From Synechococcus sp. PCC 7336 (GTDB taxonomy: Bacteria > Cyanobacteriota > Cyanobacteriia > Thermostichales > PCC-7336), in contig NZ_CM001776.1 in NCBI RefSeq assembly GCF_000332275.1, positions 3,780,008-3,844,007 on the forward strand: a stretch of 64,000 bases of DNA. The letters are read 5' to 3'. The notes beneath the pieces were generated by a model that saw only the letters and a list, made by a program, of their open reading frames with translations, was not told where the DNA came from and made no database searches. Of this stretch, positions 36,900 to 46,712 are shown piece by piece (the stretch's first letter is position 1; each line of letters starts with the position of its first letter). A program made the position numbers and the translations under genes.

Positions 36900-37895
36900 A
36901 TGACACGTTCTGATAGTTCCGGGATCGCGTTTGCCGACCTATTCAAACTCTCTCGATCCGTTCGCTACCTCGAGCTGCGCTCTCGTCGGTATCTTTTCTT
37001 TCGCCGCCAGCCGCACGAGCGGCTATTACCGAGCGCCCCCAACAGCCAAAAACATTGCCTCTCCAGTTATCTGGGGTCGATCGCATTAGGGGCGGGAGTC
37101 ATGCTGGGAAGTGCTCTCGGCGTCAACTATTGGATGGCCCCCCTTTCCGATCGCAGTTCCGATCTGCCCCAAGCACCTGCAGCAGTTGTTGCAGACGAAC
37201 GGCTGCCCGAAATCGCAGTGGCAACTGTCAGTGAGGATGGCGTCACGCGCAATCACGTCCTGGTCAACGACATCCCGGTGACTTCACTATCGGCAGCAGA
37301 GGAAGAGCGCGCTCGCCTGATTGCCAGCGAACTGAAAGCACTGGCCGCGCAGCAGGCGCTTCACCCCGAGATGGCTCGTCCTGCATGGGTCAATGGGGAA
37401 GCGGTCGGGGCGATCGAGGGCGAAGTGATTTTCACTGTCGATTCAGAGACTGCTGCTTGGTACGATCGCCATCCCAGCGATTTAGCCGCGATGTGGATTA
37501 ATAACCTGCGCATCGCTTTGGACGGAGAACCCCTATCCGAAGCAGCAGTGCTGGCCTACCAATATGGCTCCAGTGACGAACCCGTCGATTTTGAGGGGTT
37601 AGCCTCTTGGTACGGACCTTATTTTTACGGTCGCCCTACGGCTTCGGGGGAACTCTTCGTGCCGGGAACGTTTACTGCTGCCCACAAGAGTCTCCCACTC
37701 GGCACCTACCTTCACGTAACCGCTCTCCACACCGGACGCGCTACCATCGTGCGAGTGAACGATCGCGGTCCTTATGTCGGGGCTAGAGTTCTGGACTTGT
37801 CAGAAACGGTTGCTCGGGAACTCGGCATTCTTCACGTCGGTGTGAGTCCTGTAAGAGTTCGCATTATCGATGCTCTAGAGCAGTCACCTTCATAA
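36900..37895 (+). CDS. RlpA-like double-psi beta-barrel protein
   Basis: A 331-residue membrane-anchored or exported protein. A hydrophobic segment near residue 60-75 (YLGSIALGAGVMLGSALGV) is followed by a long linker and a C-terminal RlpA-type DPBB domain (about residues 235-325: GLASWYGPYFYGRPTASGELF, LPLGTYLHVTAL, VRVNDRGPYVGARVLDLSE). RlpA proteins cleave or bind naked glycan strands at the septum. The conserved Asp in NDRGPY is present. No SPOR domain. No lipobox was seen. Confidence 0.88.
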   Translation: MTRSDSSGIAFADLFKLSRSVRYLELRSRRYLFFRRQPHERLLPSAPNSQKHCLSSYLGSIALGAGVMLGSALGVNYWMAPLSDRSSDLPQAPAAVVADERLPEIAVATVSEDGVTRNHVLVNDIPVTSLSAAEEERARLIASELKALAAQQALHPEMARPAWVNGEAVGAIEGEVIFTVDSETAAWYDRHPSDLAAMWINNLRIALDGEPLSEAAVLAYQYGSSDEPVDFEGLASWYGPYFYGRPTASGELFVPGTFTAAHKSLPLGTYLHVTALHTGRATIVRVNDRGPYVGARVLDLSETVARELGILHVGVSPVRVRIIDALEQSPS

Positions 37896-38065
37896 TCGCA
37901 GCCATCTTGCTTGCCGCGAGTCAAAAGCGCGAACTCCTGCTTTTTCTCCCATTGAGAGCGGTTTCTAGGTAGAGGGCCTACTGCCGAATGGCCAAACACA
38001 TGCGATCGCTCCCGCTAATCGATTACAATCCGAGTATTCGGCTTATTTAACAAGTAGGGTTGATT

Positions 38066-38206
38066 ATGGATTGGCGCGTTTTAGTCGTATTGGGCCCCAT
38101 TCTTCTAGCTTTAGGCTGGGCTGGCTACAACATCTTCAAAGCTACTACAAGTGGTGAAGCCAAGCTTTTTGGCGATCGAGGCAACACCCCCTGGAAGAAT
38201 GACTAA
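38066..38206 (+). CDS. psbY: Photosystem II protein Y-like peptide
   Basis: A 46-residue peptide starting [22 protein letters not shown]. The N-terminal half matches PsbY, the single-helix subunit at the cytochrome b559 edge of photosystem II, whose usual start is MDWR(V/L)xVVL. The C-terminal ~20 residues ([18 protein letters not shown]) are longer and more polar than the short basic tail I expect for PsbY. A TACAAT hexamer at 38024-38029 may be its -10 box, and a strong hairpin follows the stop. Recognised from the N-terminus only, so the symbol carries some doubt. Confidence 0.6.
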   Translation: MDWRVLVVLGPILLALGWAGYNIFKATTSGEAKLFGDRGNTPWKND

Positions 38207-38239
38207 CCTTTGAATGGCCTGCCGGACTGCAAGTTCGCA

Positions 38240-38287
38240 CAACAATCCCCCTAGATCTTGCCCTACCGCAATCTAGGGGGATTGTTG
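38240..38287. terminator. 17-bp stem hairpin between psbY and nadV
   Basis: A perfect 17-bp stem (CAACAATCCCCCTAGAT / ATCTAGGGGGATTGTTG) with a 14-base loop lies 33 bases after psbY and 25 bases from the convergent nadV stop. No long T tract on either strand, but its position suggests a bidirectional transcript end. Confidence 0.7.
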
Positions 38288-38312
38288 TGATGGAGAAACG
38301 AGTGCGCGCTCC

Positions 38313-39695
38313 TTATCTCGCACCCGCTCGCTGGCGCACTCGTTCGAGACTGTATTCCCGCACAATCTTGCCATTCTCGTACACTGTCTCTAGCTGACTC
38401 TCTCGGCTGGGATTCGCAACCGGTAGCACGATCGTTTGAAATTCGCCGTTATGCTCCACCAAGTCCAACCGACCGGGCTTGCTGCGCTTGCCGGGATCGG
38501 TGGCAGGATCTTTAAGGACTGGGATGTCTTTGCCGTCAATCCTCACCAGGCTGCACTTGTAGGCAAATTTCTGAGTATCGCGATTCACCTGTTGCAGTAG
38601 TGCTCCCCCCATGCCAAAAGCGATATTGGAAGCACTGAAGCCCAGCTTGGCGATCGCCTCTAATACCTCCACAATCGTCTCGGGATTCATGCCATCCCCT
38701 TGAATGACGCGCACCGCATTGAGCACTTTGTAGCCCTTTGAGTTTGTCGTACTGCCAAAGCGATCGTCCAAAATCTTGAGAATGCGACTGACCACCACTG
38801 CCGGATTGCCAGAATCGGGCCGAATGACCACCGTCGCCCCAGAATCGAGCACCTCCTGCCGCAGCGATCCCCCCCACAAGTTCTCCACTGCATGCCAAAT
38901 GTCATAGGAATCGGACACCACTGCTACCGAGCTACCCGGTTTGGCAAACTGCTCCAGCATGTTGCGATAAGCAGCCTCCTCTCGCGATCGCCCCCAAGCC
39001 GTCATCGTCGAATGCTCTGCTGCCGGGATCGAGAACCCCGCCATCGGGTGGTGATAATAGTGATTGGCATAAGCCACCCCTTGCACCGTATCGCTGCCCG
39101 AGAAGCTGACTAGGTGGGCCATCCCCCCAATCCCCGACGACTCGCAACTGGATACCCCCCGCGCTCCAAAATCGTGCAGCTTGAAGCCAATCTCGCCATC
39201 GGGGTTGTCCGCAGTTCGAACTAGGGCGTCGTAGATGGCCTGTCGCAGATACCAACTTTGGGTTGCCACCGTCACGGGATACCATACCCGCAGCAGCAGC
39301 GTCTCCAACCACGACACCAGCCAAAACACCTGCGGGTCTGTCGATTCCACTGTCATCAAGACATTGTGGACCGGCACCACCGTCCCCTCCGGCACCGCTC
39401 GAATGCGAATGGGCAGCTTTCCTCCGAGTTCTCGCACGATGTAATTCCACCCAGCCTCATTAAACGGCTCGCCGTGGGCGGTATAAAACTCCTTAGCCTC
39501 CTCAACCATCCACGCTTCGACAGGATGGGCCAAATCGTGTTTGAGAATGTACTGCAAGCCAAAAAAGAGGGTGGCCGGATAGCGCCCCCCCCGACTTTCC
39601 ACATAGGAAAACATGCCTTCAGTACCGGGAGGATATTGCAACCAGTGGCTCACCTTATAAGAGTCGGTATCCAGTAAGAAGTTGTATTTCATCAT
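38313..39695 (-). CDS. nadV: Nicotinamide phosphoribosyltransferase
   Basis: A 460-residue NAMPT-type enzyme that turns nicotinamide plus PRPP into NMN. It begins KYNFLLDTDSYKVSHWLQYPPGTEG and carries VESRGG, DFGARGVSSCESSGIGG near residue 185 and IRPDSGNP near 300, all family signatures. The start ATG 39695 (or 39692) has AGGAG at six bases. The NMN adenylyltransferase gene lies upstream on the same strand, so salvage from nicotinamide to NAD is encoded as a unit. Confidence 0.95.
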   Translation of the reverse strand: MMKYNFLLDTDSYKVSHWLQYPPGTEGMFSYVESRGGRYPATLFFGLQYILKHDLAHPVEAWMVEEAKEFYTAHGEPFNEAGWNYIVRELGGKLPIRIRAVPEGTVVPVHNVLMTVESTDPQVFWLVSWLETLLLRVWYPVTVATQSWYLRQAIYDALVRTADNPDGEIGFKLHDFGARGVSSCESSGIGGMAHLVSFSGSDTVQGVAYANHYYHHPMAGFSIPAAEHSTMTAWGRSREEAAYRNMLEQFAKPGSSVAVVSDSYDIWHAVENLWGGSLRQEVLDSGATVVIRPDSGNPAVVVSRILKILDDRFGSTTNSKGYKVLNAVRVIQGDGMNPETIVEVLEAIAKLGFSASNIAFGMGGALLQQVNRDTQKFAYKCSLVRIDGKDIPVLKDPATDPGKRSKPGRLDLVEHNGEFQTIVLPVANPSRESQLETVYENGKIVREYSLERVRQRAGAR

Positions 39696-39877
39696 GATGA
39701 GCTCCTGAGTTGCGCTCCGCAACTGTTAGCGATTGACCTGTTAGTGATTAAGGCCCGGTCTATCCGAACCCATCAGTTCCCCGAGAGAGGCAATAGGAGG
39801 ACAGGGATAGAATCCTATCGCTCCCTGGAAAGCTAATCCCTAGTGCCATTGCCAGCCGTTGCCAGTACTGGCACCCA

Positions 39878-41506
<1,629 letters not shown>

Positions 41507-43747
41507 ATGCTAGATGAAGATACTTTAGATGTAGCCGCAACTAGTAGCGAGTCCCCTTTTGGTTTGGGGGACGCCCTCCGAGCGCTGCGCAAACGATGGC
41601 CTTGGGCTGCAGTTGTCTCTGCGGGTATCATGACCTGTTGCATGGCTTATACCTTTACTCGCGATACCCAGTATCGATCTCAATTTTTATTGCTCGTGAG
41701 CAATTCACCTGGCGTTGTAGGCTCGAATGAGGGTGCGCCATCGAAAGAGGCGCTGGGCTTCGAGGCACGCACGCTGGCTAGAGCCCCGTTGCTCTCCAAT
41801 ATTTACGAGCGCTTGCCCGAAGTTTATCGGGCAGCAATTTCTCCCCCTCACCTGCTGTGGAACCTATCTGTTCGCCCCTTGGGTGAAGAGGGATTAATGG
41901 TGATTTCTTACACAGACTCCGATCCAGCGCGCGTTAAAGGAGTGTTGGAGACCGCCAGCGAATTTTACCTCGAGTTCGGCGAAGAGCGGCTGCGATCCAG
42001 TCAGTCAAATGCCGTCGCTTTTGTCGAAAGCTCGATTGAAACTGCCCAGCAGGCTTTAGATGAATCAGCCGATCGCCTGCGGGCCTTTCGGGAAGAGCAT
42101 GGCCTTGTGGATCCGAATGGCTTTGCCGGCACGATTGCCGGTCTCAAGTTTTCGCTAGAACGGAATGTCGAAGAACTAGAGCAAGGGATCGCACTCACCC
42201 GCCGCCGCCTGACAGAATTGCGCGCTCAACTGATCGAAGTCGGCCAAGATCCCGAGACAGCCCTCTCCAGTACCCTCCTCAGCCAAGATGGCACTTACCA
42301 AGCCCTTGCCAGCCAACTCCAAGGGATAGAAACTCAACTTGCCCTACAACAGTCTCGCTTTCGGGCAGAGTCTCCCGTGATTCAAACCCTGAAGCAGGAT
42401 CGAGATCGTCTAGTAGAGCTCTTGAGGGCGCGAGCGGGGGAGGTGTTGGGGACTGTCCCCAGTGCAGAAGCATTATTGGCCATTGTCGTTCCCCCTGCCA
42501 CCTTATCGTTCGGTACTCCAACAACTGACGGTACCGAAAGCTCGGCCAGTGCCCCAGCCATTCAGCAGCTCTCTCTGCAGCAAACCTTGACGAGCCAACT
42601 GCAGGCGACACAGTTAGAGCTGGCACTGCAGTTGCAGCGATTGGAGGGTCTGCGGGTCGATGCGGCTTCAGTGGCGGAGCGTTTTGAATCGTTACCGGTT
42701 CTACAGCAGGAATATGCAGAGCTGGAGCGCAAAGTGGGGGTCAATTCGCAACAGTTGAATACTCTTTTAGTGCGGTTGCAAGAACTGCGCATTGTGGGGG
42801 CGCAAGGGGCTGCTCCTTGGAGTCTCTTCGAGCCCCCTTATTTGCCGCGCGAACCTTTTTCTCCCAATATCCCGCGCAACTTGCTCTATGGCTTGTTGGG
42901 CAGTCTCACTCTTGGAGCTGGTGTGCCCGTTGTACTAGAGCTACTGGATGGCAGAGTCAAAACAGATCGGCAGGCTCTCGAACTGACGGGAGTTCCTCTG
43001 TTGGGCGCACTCCCTGCGGCAGAAGAGCTAGATACCCTCTTGTTGCCGAATCCAGAAAATCCTGATGGGTTGGAGGATGGCGATGAGTTAGAGGAGCTCG
43101 AAGACAGCATCGATGTAGAAGCAGTGCCCTCGCCTTATGGATATGCAGGGCGGTCTCTCTTTCAAGAGGCGCTGGGTCAACTGGCTATCAATGTCGAAGC
43201 TCTGCCCTGTCGCAACGGTCGTTCTAAAGTGCTAGCTATCACCTCTGCTCACCCCGGAGAGGGGAAGAGTACGGTGGCGTGCAATTTAGGTAAGGTGCTG
43301 GCTGAAGTGGGCAAGCGAGTGCTGATGGTTGACGCTGATTTTATGCATTCCACAGTTCACCAAAATTTCGAGATTGGCAATCGAGTTGGGTTGAGTACGG
43401 TATTCAGGCATCCCGAGCTAGATTGGCGAGACATGGTGTCTTCGTTCCAACAGGGCCATCTCGATGTCCTGCCGGCAGGCCCTCGCGTCCGCAATCCGCT
43501 GGTTTGGTTCTTATCGCAGCGGATGTCAACTCTTTTGGCAAGTTGGCAAGAGGTATACGACTATATTTTGATCGATACGCCACCGATTGTGGGATTTGCC
43601 GATGCTCAAAGTGTCGCTAGCATTGTGGATGGTGTTGTCTTGGTGGTCAGTTTAGAGATGGCTTCGAAAGCTTCAGTCCTGCGGGCAACTGAGATTCTCC
43701 AAGCGGAGCACGGCAAGTTAGCGGGGTTGGTGGTGAACCGCGAGTAG
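41507..43747 (+). CDS. Wzc-like polysaccharide co-polymerase / BY-kinase, tail out of frame
   Basis: A 746-residue fusion of a Wzz chain-length domain and a bacterial tyrosine kinase. The N-terminal membrane helix is near residue 33-50 (AAVVSAGIMTCCMAYTF), a long periplasmic coiled coil spans about 150-430, and a second membrane segment is near 455-480 (NLLYGLLGSLTLGAGVPVVLEL). The cytoplasmic kinase has Walker A SAHPGEGKST near 580, A' VLMVDADF near 605 and Walker B ILIDTPP near 688. The frame ends VVNRE at TAG 43745. The Tyr-rich C-terminal cluster expected next is encoded immediately downstream in another frame. The enzyme controls export and length of exopolysaccharide. No other polysaccharide gene is adjacent. 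Confidence 0.92.
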   Translation: MLDEDTLDVAATSSESPFGLGDALRALRKRWPWAAVVSAGIMTCCMAYTFTRDTQYRSQFLLLVSNSPGVVGSNEGAPSKEALGFEARTLARAPLLSNIYERLPEVYRAAISPPHLLWNLSVRPLGEEGLMVISYTDSDPARVKGVLETASEFYLEFGEERLRSSQSNAVAFVESSIETAQQALDESADRLRAFREEHGLVDPNGFAGTIAGLKFSLERNVEELEQGIALTRRRLTELRAQLIEVGQDPETALSSTLLSQDGTYQALASQLQGIETQLALQQSRFRAESPVIQTLKQDRDRLVELLRARAGEVLGTVPSAEALLAIVVPPATLSFGTPTTDGTESSASAPAIQQLSLQQTLTSQLQATQLELALQLQRLEGLRVDAASVAERFESLPVLQQEYAELERKVGVNSQQLNTLLVRLQELRIVGAQGAAPWSLFEPPYLPREPFSPNIPRNLLYGLLGSLTLGAGVPVVLELLDGRVKTDRQALELTGVPLLGALPAAEELDTLLLPNPENPDGLEDGDELEELEDSIDVEAVPSPYGYAGRSLFQEALGQLAINVEALPCRNGRSKVLAITSAHPGEGKSTVACNLGKVLAEVGKRVLMVDADFMHSTVHQNFEIGNRVGLSTVFRHPELDWRDMVSSFQQGHLDVLPAGPRVRNPLVWFLSQRMSTLLASWQEVYDYILIDTPPIVGFADAQSVASIVDGVVLVVSLEMASKASVLRATEILQAEHGKLAGLVVNRE

Positions 43748-43827
43748 AACCGACCGAAACCCGATACTACGGCAACTACGGTCGCGACAGCTACTACTAT
43801 CAAAACAACTACTCTACTGTGAGTTAG
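43747..43827 (+). other. Tyrosine-cluster tail of the BY-kinase in shifted frame
   Basis: Read in the frame one base back from the kinase ORF, 43747-43827 encodes 26 residues, EPTETRYYGNYGRDSYYYQN followed by NYSTVS, then TAG. Seven tyrosines in this stretch match the autophosphorylated C-terminal cluster of BY-kinases. A single-base indel between about 43735 and 43747 separates it from the kinase domain. Confidence 0.8.
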
Positions 43828-43837
43828 GGCGAGGGGC

Positions 43838-44131
43838 GTGGTTCATCACAGGGTTACAGTCCGAGGGGTGTTTCCGGAGCAAATCAGCAATCTTTCCGTT
43901 TCGATGGTGGAGAATCTTAACTCCCGTCTGTGCAACTTCTTCTTCCTGCGTCGACAGCTAGGAGCTCCTTATTTGGAGCTACTGAGGTTCTTCCTTAAGC
44001 ATCGGACATTTATGCGCAGCCAGTGTCCCGAGCGGGTGGGTAAGGGTCCAGCGGAACTGATGACGGGACAATCGCATCCTCATTGGCTGGAGCTGTTAGG
44101 ATTTGAGCGCTTTCGGCGAAATCCAACCTAA
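43838..44131 (+). pseudogene. Transposase C-terminal remnant
   Basis: The reading frame encodes VENLNSRLCNFFFLRRQLGA, LELLRFFLKHRTFMRSQCPERVGKGPAELMTGQ and HWLELLGFERF, which is the C-terminal end of a transposase seen in cyanobacterial insertion sequences. Everything upstream of VENLNSR is missing and the preceding residues are unrelated. I could not assign the IS family. The fragment starts the accumulation of mobile debris that continues to 55.7 kb. Confidence 0.7.
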
Positions 44132-44377
44132 AACCGCACTCTGACGTCAGCTTGCGATCGCTCGCTAAAGCCATCATCAAGGTGGCTCGATTTCGCCTGT
44201 TTTGTTACCCTAAATCGACCAAATTTAAACCATGCCAGAGAATATAATTTTCGAGCGATGCCGAACCCGAGCCGAGAACTGCTCCGAGCCGTTCCATACA
44301 GGTATCGAGATCCAGGTTTGCTCAAAGCTCGTTTCCCTGCTAGAAACCATCTTCCTCGGGGTTTTCCGCTCTCCACG

Positions 44378-44505
44378 TTAGCTCGTCCCTTGTCTGGACA
44401 GCGCCTCGATCTCTTCTGGTGTTAGATAAGTCAGACGGCTAATTTGCTCGATCGGCATTCCCTCGCGCAACATTTGGAGAGCGATCGCCTTCGCACGTCT
44501 GAGCT
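44378..44505 (-). pseudogene. Rpn-family nuclease/transposase-like C-terminal fragment
   Basis: The minus strand reads LRRAKAIALQMLREGMPIEQ, then ISRLTYLTPEEIEALSRQGTS and a stop at 44378, the common C-terminus of cyanobacterial Rpn/PD-(D/E)XK family proteins. The catalytic N-terminal part is absent because the frame runs into the repeat at 44506. A truncated relic. Confidence 0.7.
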
Positions 44506-44721
44506 CCCCCTTAAATCCCCCACCAGTGGGGGACTTCCGAGAGGCTATTGGCTTCGCTCTACACTTTAATCATCACGATCTCCATCGCCTTCCCCGCCTC
44601 CCAACCCTCAACTGGAACTGTACTCAAGTCCCCCATTCTGGGGGACTTGGGGGCTAATGCAGCGAACCACAGCGCTAGTGAGAGGGTCTAATAGACACAT
44701 TCTCAAAACTACGGGTCTCTG
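44506..44721 (+). repeat. ~215 bp intergenic element, left copy
   Basis: The segment opens CCCCCTTAAATCCCCCACCA, contains two GTCCCCCA...TGGGGGAC-type palindromes, and ends with TCAAAACTACGGGT. It aligns over its whole length with the reverse complement of 55420-55632, with conserved ends and a diverged middle. It contains no ORF. The two copies flank the Rhs/ISL3 region in inverted orientation. Confidence 0.85.
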
Positions 44722-44864
44722 CTCAGACGAAGTTTATCTACATTTCTCACGGCTTTATATTGAATGCTTACCCAAGTCCTTGTTTGTGGGCTCTAGCAAA
44801 TATCCCCTAGGAGAAGGTGCGCGAGAGCTATCTCTCTGGCGGTCTCGCTAACGCAACTACTTTA
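44722..44864. other. Spacer between repeat and ISL3 element
   Basis: Non-coding as far as I can see; it separates the left ~215 bp repeat from the ISL3 terminal repeat and shows no Rhs similarity, in contrast to the right flank of the element. Confidence 0.4.
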
Positions 44865-46711
44865 TTGCATATTCATCCGACTTCGGGGTCTTGTCCGCTT
44901 TTGGTGATCGTTAAATCTGTCCTAAATGAGGCGCTTATTTCGTATAAGAATCAACTGATTAGGATGAGGCGCTTGGCCAATAGCTCGAGCCCAGCCCTTC
45001 CAAACATCTGCCGTTTCAGCATTTTTAGTCGGTTGTTTTGACCCTCCACTGGCCCATTGCTCACCTCGAGTGTGAGAGCTGCTTTCACCGCATCGTAATC
45101 TTCTTGAAGACCCTTGGCAAAACTCCGTAATGCCTTGATTGAGCTGCTCACAGCTGTCTCCAGCCAATCGTCGAATTCCCCAGGCAGTCGCTCGCGCACC
45201 AGTTTGATGAACCCCTGAGCCAGAGCGATCGCCCCCGATAACTTTGGCTGCTGGCCCAGTTTTTCCAGCAGGGTTTTCTCCTCAGGCGTAAGGTTTTCAG
45301 GCCGTGTCAACAGCAGCCAAGCCGCCCGCTTGGCACTCAAAGGCTCTGACACTGGTGTGGCGGGTGATGGCGCTGGTCCCCGACCCGGTAAGTCATTGAG
45401 GGATTCTCGGCTGGGCTTGATGGAGGGCAGAGAGCAACGCAACTGCCGAGTGTAACGGGCGACGGTCATATAGCTGCCCGGGTACCCTTGCTGTTGGATC
45501 TCGCCAAACAACTGTTTAGTTTGTTGGCGCCCTTGCTGCCATTGCTCTGACAGGTAAGCCTTGTATGGATCCAAACAACTGGGGTTTCTCCGCCGCCCCA
45601 CAGGATATTGCCATTCCGGAAACGTTGACGCGGCCAGGTAGGTATACACCGTTCGCTCGCCAATGCCGAGGTGATGGGCAATGTCTTTAATGGCATAGCC
45701 TTGCTTGCGTAGAGCATGGGTTTGTTCCCACTTCTCCAGTCGTATGGCCCGATTGACTTCCCTTTGGGTTCGATATCTATCCGGAGCAGCTTCGGGGGTC
45801 GGTGCTTCGGTTGGCTGTTGGGCTTGAATCTGTTGCTGCTCAACCTGTTCGAGCGACTGGGTTTGTCCCTTAAAGACTTTCTCTAAAGCCTCTTCGAGAT
45901 TCTGCAACAGATGAAAGCGATCGGCTACCTGGATGGCATCGGGTGCTCCATCGCTCATGCCTCGCCTGTAGGCTTTGGAGCGATCTCTCGAGAGAATCTT
46001 CACGCCAGGATGCTCTTTCAACCAGGCTGCTAAGGTCCCAGCCGCCCGGTCGGGGAGTAGTGCGATCGGTTGGTTGGTCTCCAAGTCGACCAAGATCGTT
46101 CCGTAATGATGACCCGTGCGAAACGCGAAATCATCCACCCCCAATATCTTTGGCGTGGCCATGACTGGTAGGGGCAATTTGGAGATGGCTCGCAAGATGG
46201 TGTTGCGGCTGTATCCGTATCCGAGCTGATGGCTCAAGCGGGCTGCTGCCGAACCACCGAGGGCTAAGCCCATCGCTTCCAGTTGAGCCGTGTAGCGAGT
46301 CGTGCGTCTGGCCCAAGGCGCGACAACCTCGGGCAGACGCTCCGTAAAGATACGCCGAGGGCAACGCTCGTTGAGGCAGAAGAACTTACAGACTTGGAGC
46401 AATATCGTCAGCGTGAATTGAACTAATGGCAGATCCCTCAACGTTCTCTCATAGTGGCTATGGATGCGATCGGTGGAGCGATGACACAGCGGGCAACAGG
46501 CCACCGTTTGAGTCGAGCAGAGGTTAACAACGAGCTGTTGGTTGGCCGGATCGATACTCCAACTGTTCAAGCTCACATCCGTTTGGCTGGGCAGGAGATG
46601 CTGTAAAAGTTCCACGGGCTTGGCAGAGTGAGGGTTTGCACCTGGTATTCTCCTATACCTTCTCTGCATCACCAAAAGCGGACAAGACCCCGAAGTCGGA
46701 TGAATATGCAA
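44865..46711 (-). mobile_element. Complete ISL3-family insertion sequence
   Basis: A 1847-bp element bounded by perfect 44-bp terminal inverted repeats (44865-44908 and 46668-46711; outer end TTGCATATTCATCCGACTTC). It carries one intact transposase gene on the minus strand. The usual 8-bp target duplication is not visible: the left flank ends ACTACTTTA and the right flank starts GAGGGCTG. The right flank is in the middle of an Rhs reading frame, the left is not, so adjacent DNA was lost after insertion. Confidence 0.93.
44951..46669 (-). CDS. ISL3-family transposase
   Basis: A 572-residue transposase. The N-terminal zinc-binding region has CCPLCHRSTDRIHSHYERTLRDLP and CKFFCLNERCPRRIF (about residues 48-110). 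The DDE domain includes ILGVDDFAFRTGHHYGTILVD near 175 and KILSRDRSKAYRRG, DRFHLLQN near 235-260. A central HTH insertion (GYAIKDIAHHLGIGERTVYTYL) is present, and SNGPVEGQNNRLKMLKRQMFGRAGLELL ends the protein with the catalytic Glu. Start ATG 46669 lies at the inner edge of the right terminal repeat. It appears intact and possibly active. Confidence 0.93.
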   Translation of the reverse strand: MQRRYRRIPGANPHSAKPVELLQHLLPSQTDVSLNSWSIDPANQQLVVNLCSTQTVACCPLCHRSTDRIHSHYERTLRDLPLVQFTLTILLQVCKFFCLNERCPRRIFTERLPEVVAPWARRTTRYTAQLEAMGLALGGSAAARLSHQLGYGYSRNTILRAISKLPLPVMATPKILGVDDFAFRTGHHYGTILVDLETNQPIALLPDRAAGTLAAWLKEHPGVKILSRDRSKAYRRGMSDGAPDAIQVADRFHLLQNLEEALEKVFKGQTQSLEQVEQQQIQAQQPTEAPTPEAAPDRYRTQREVNRAIRLEKWEQTHALRKQGYAIKDIAHHLGIGERTVYTYLAASTFPEWQYPVGRRRNPSCLDPYKAYLSEQWQQGRQQTKQLFGEIQQQGYPGSYMTVARYTRQLRCSLPSIKPSRESLNDLPGRGPAPSPATPVSEPLSAKRAAWLLLTRPENLTPEEKTLLEKLGQQPKLSGAIALAQGFIKLVRERLPGEFDDWLETAVSSSIKALRSFAKGLQEDYDAVKAALTLEVSNGPVEGQNNRLKMLKRQMFGRAGLELLAKRLILIS

Positions 46712-46712
46712 G

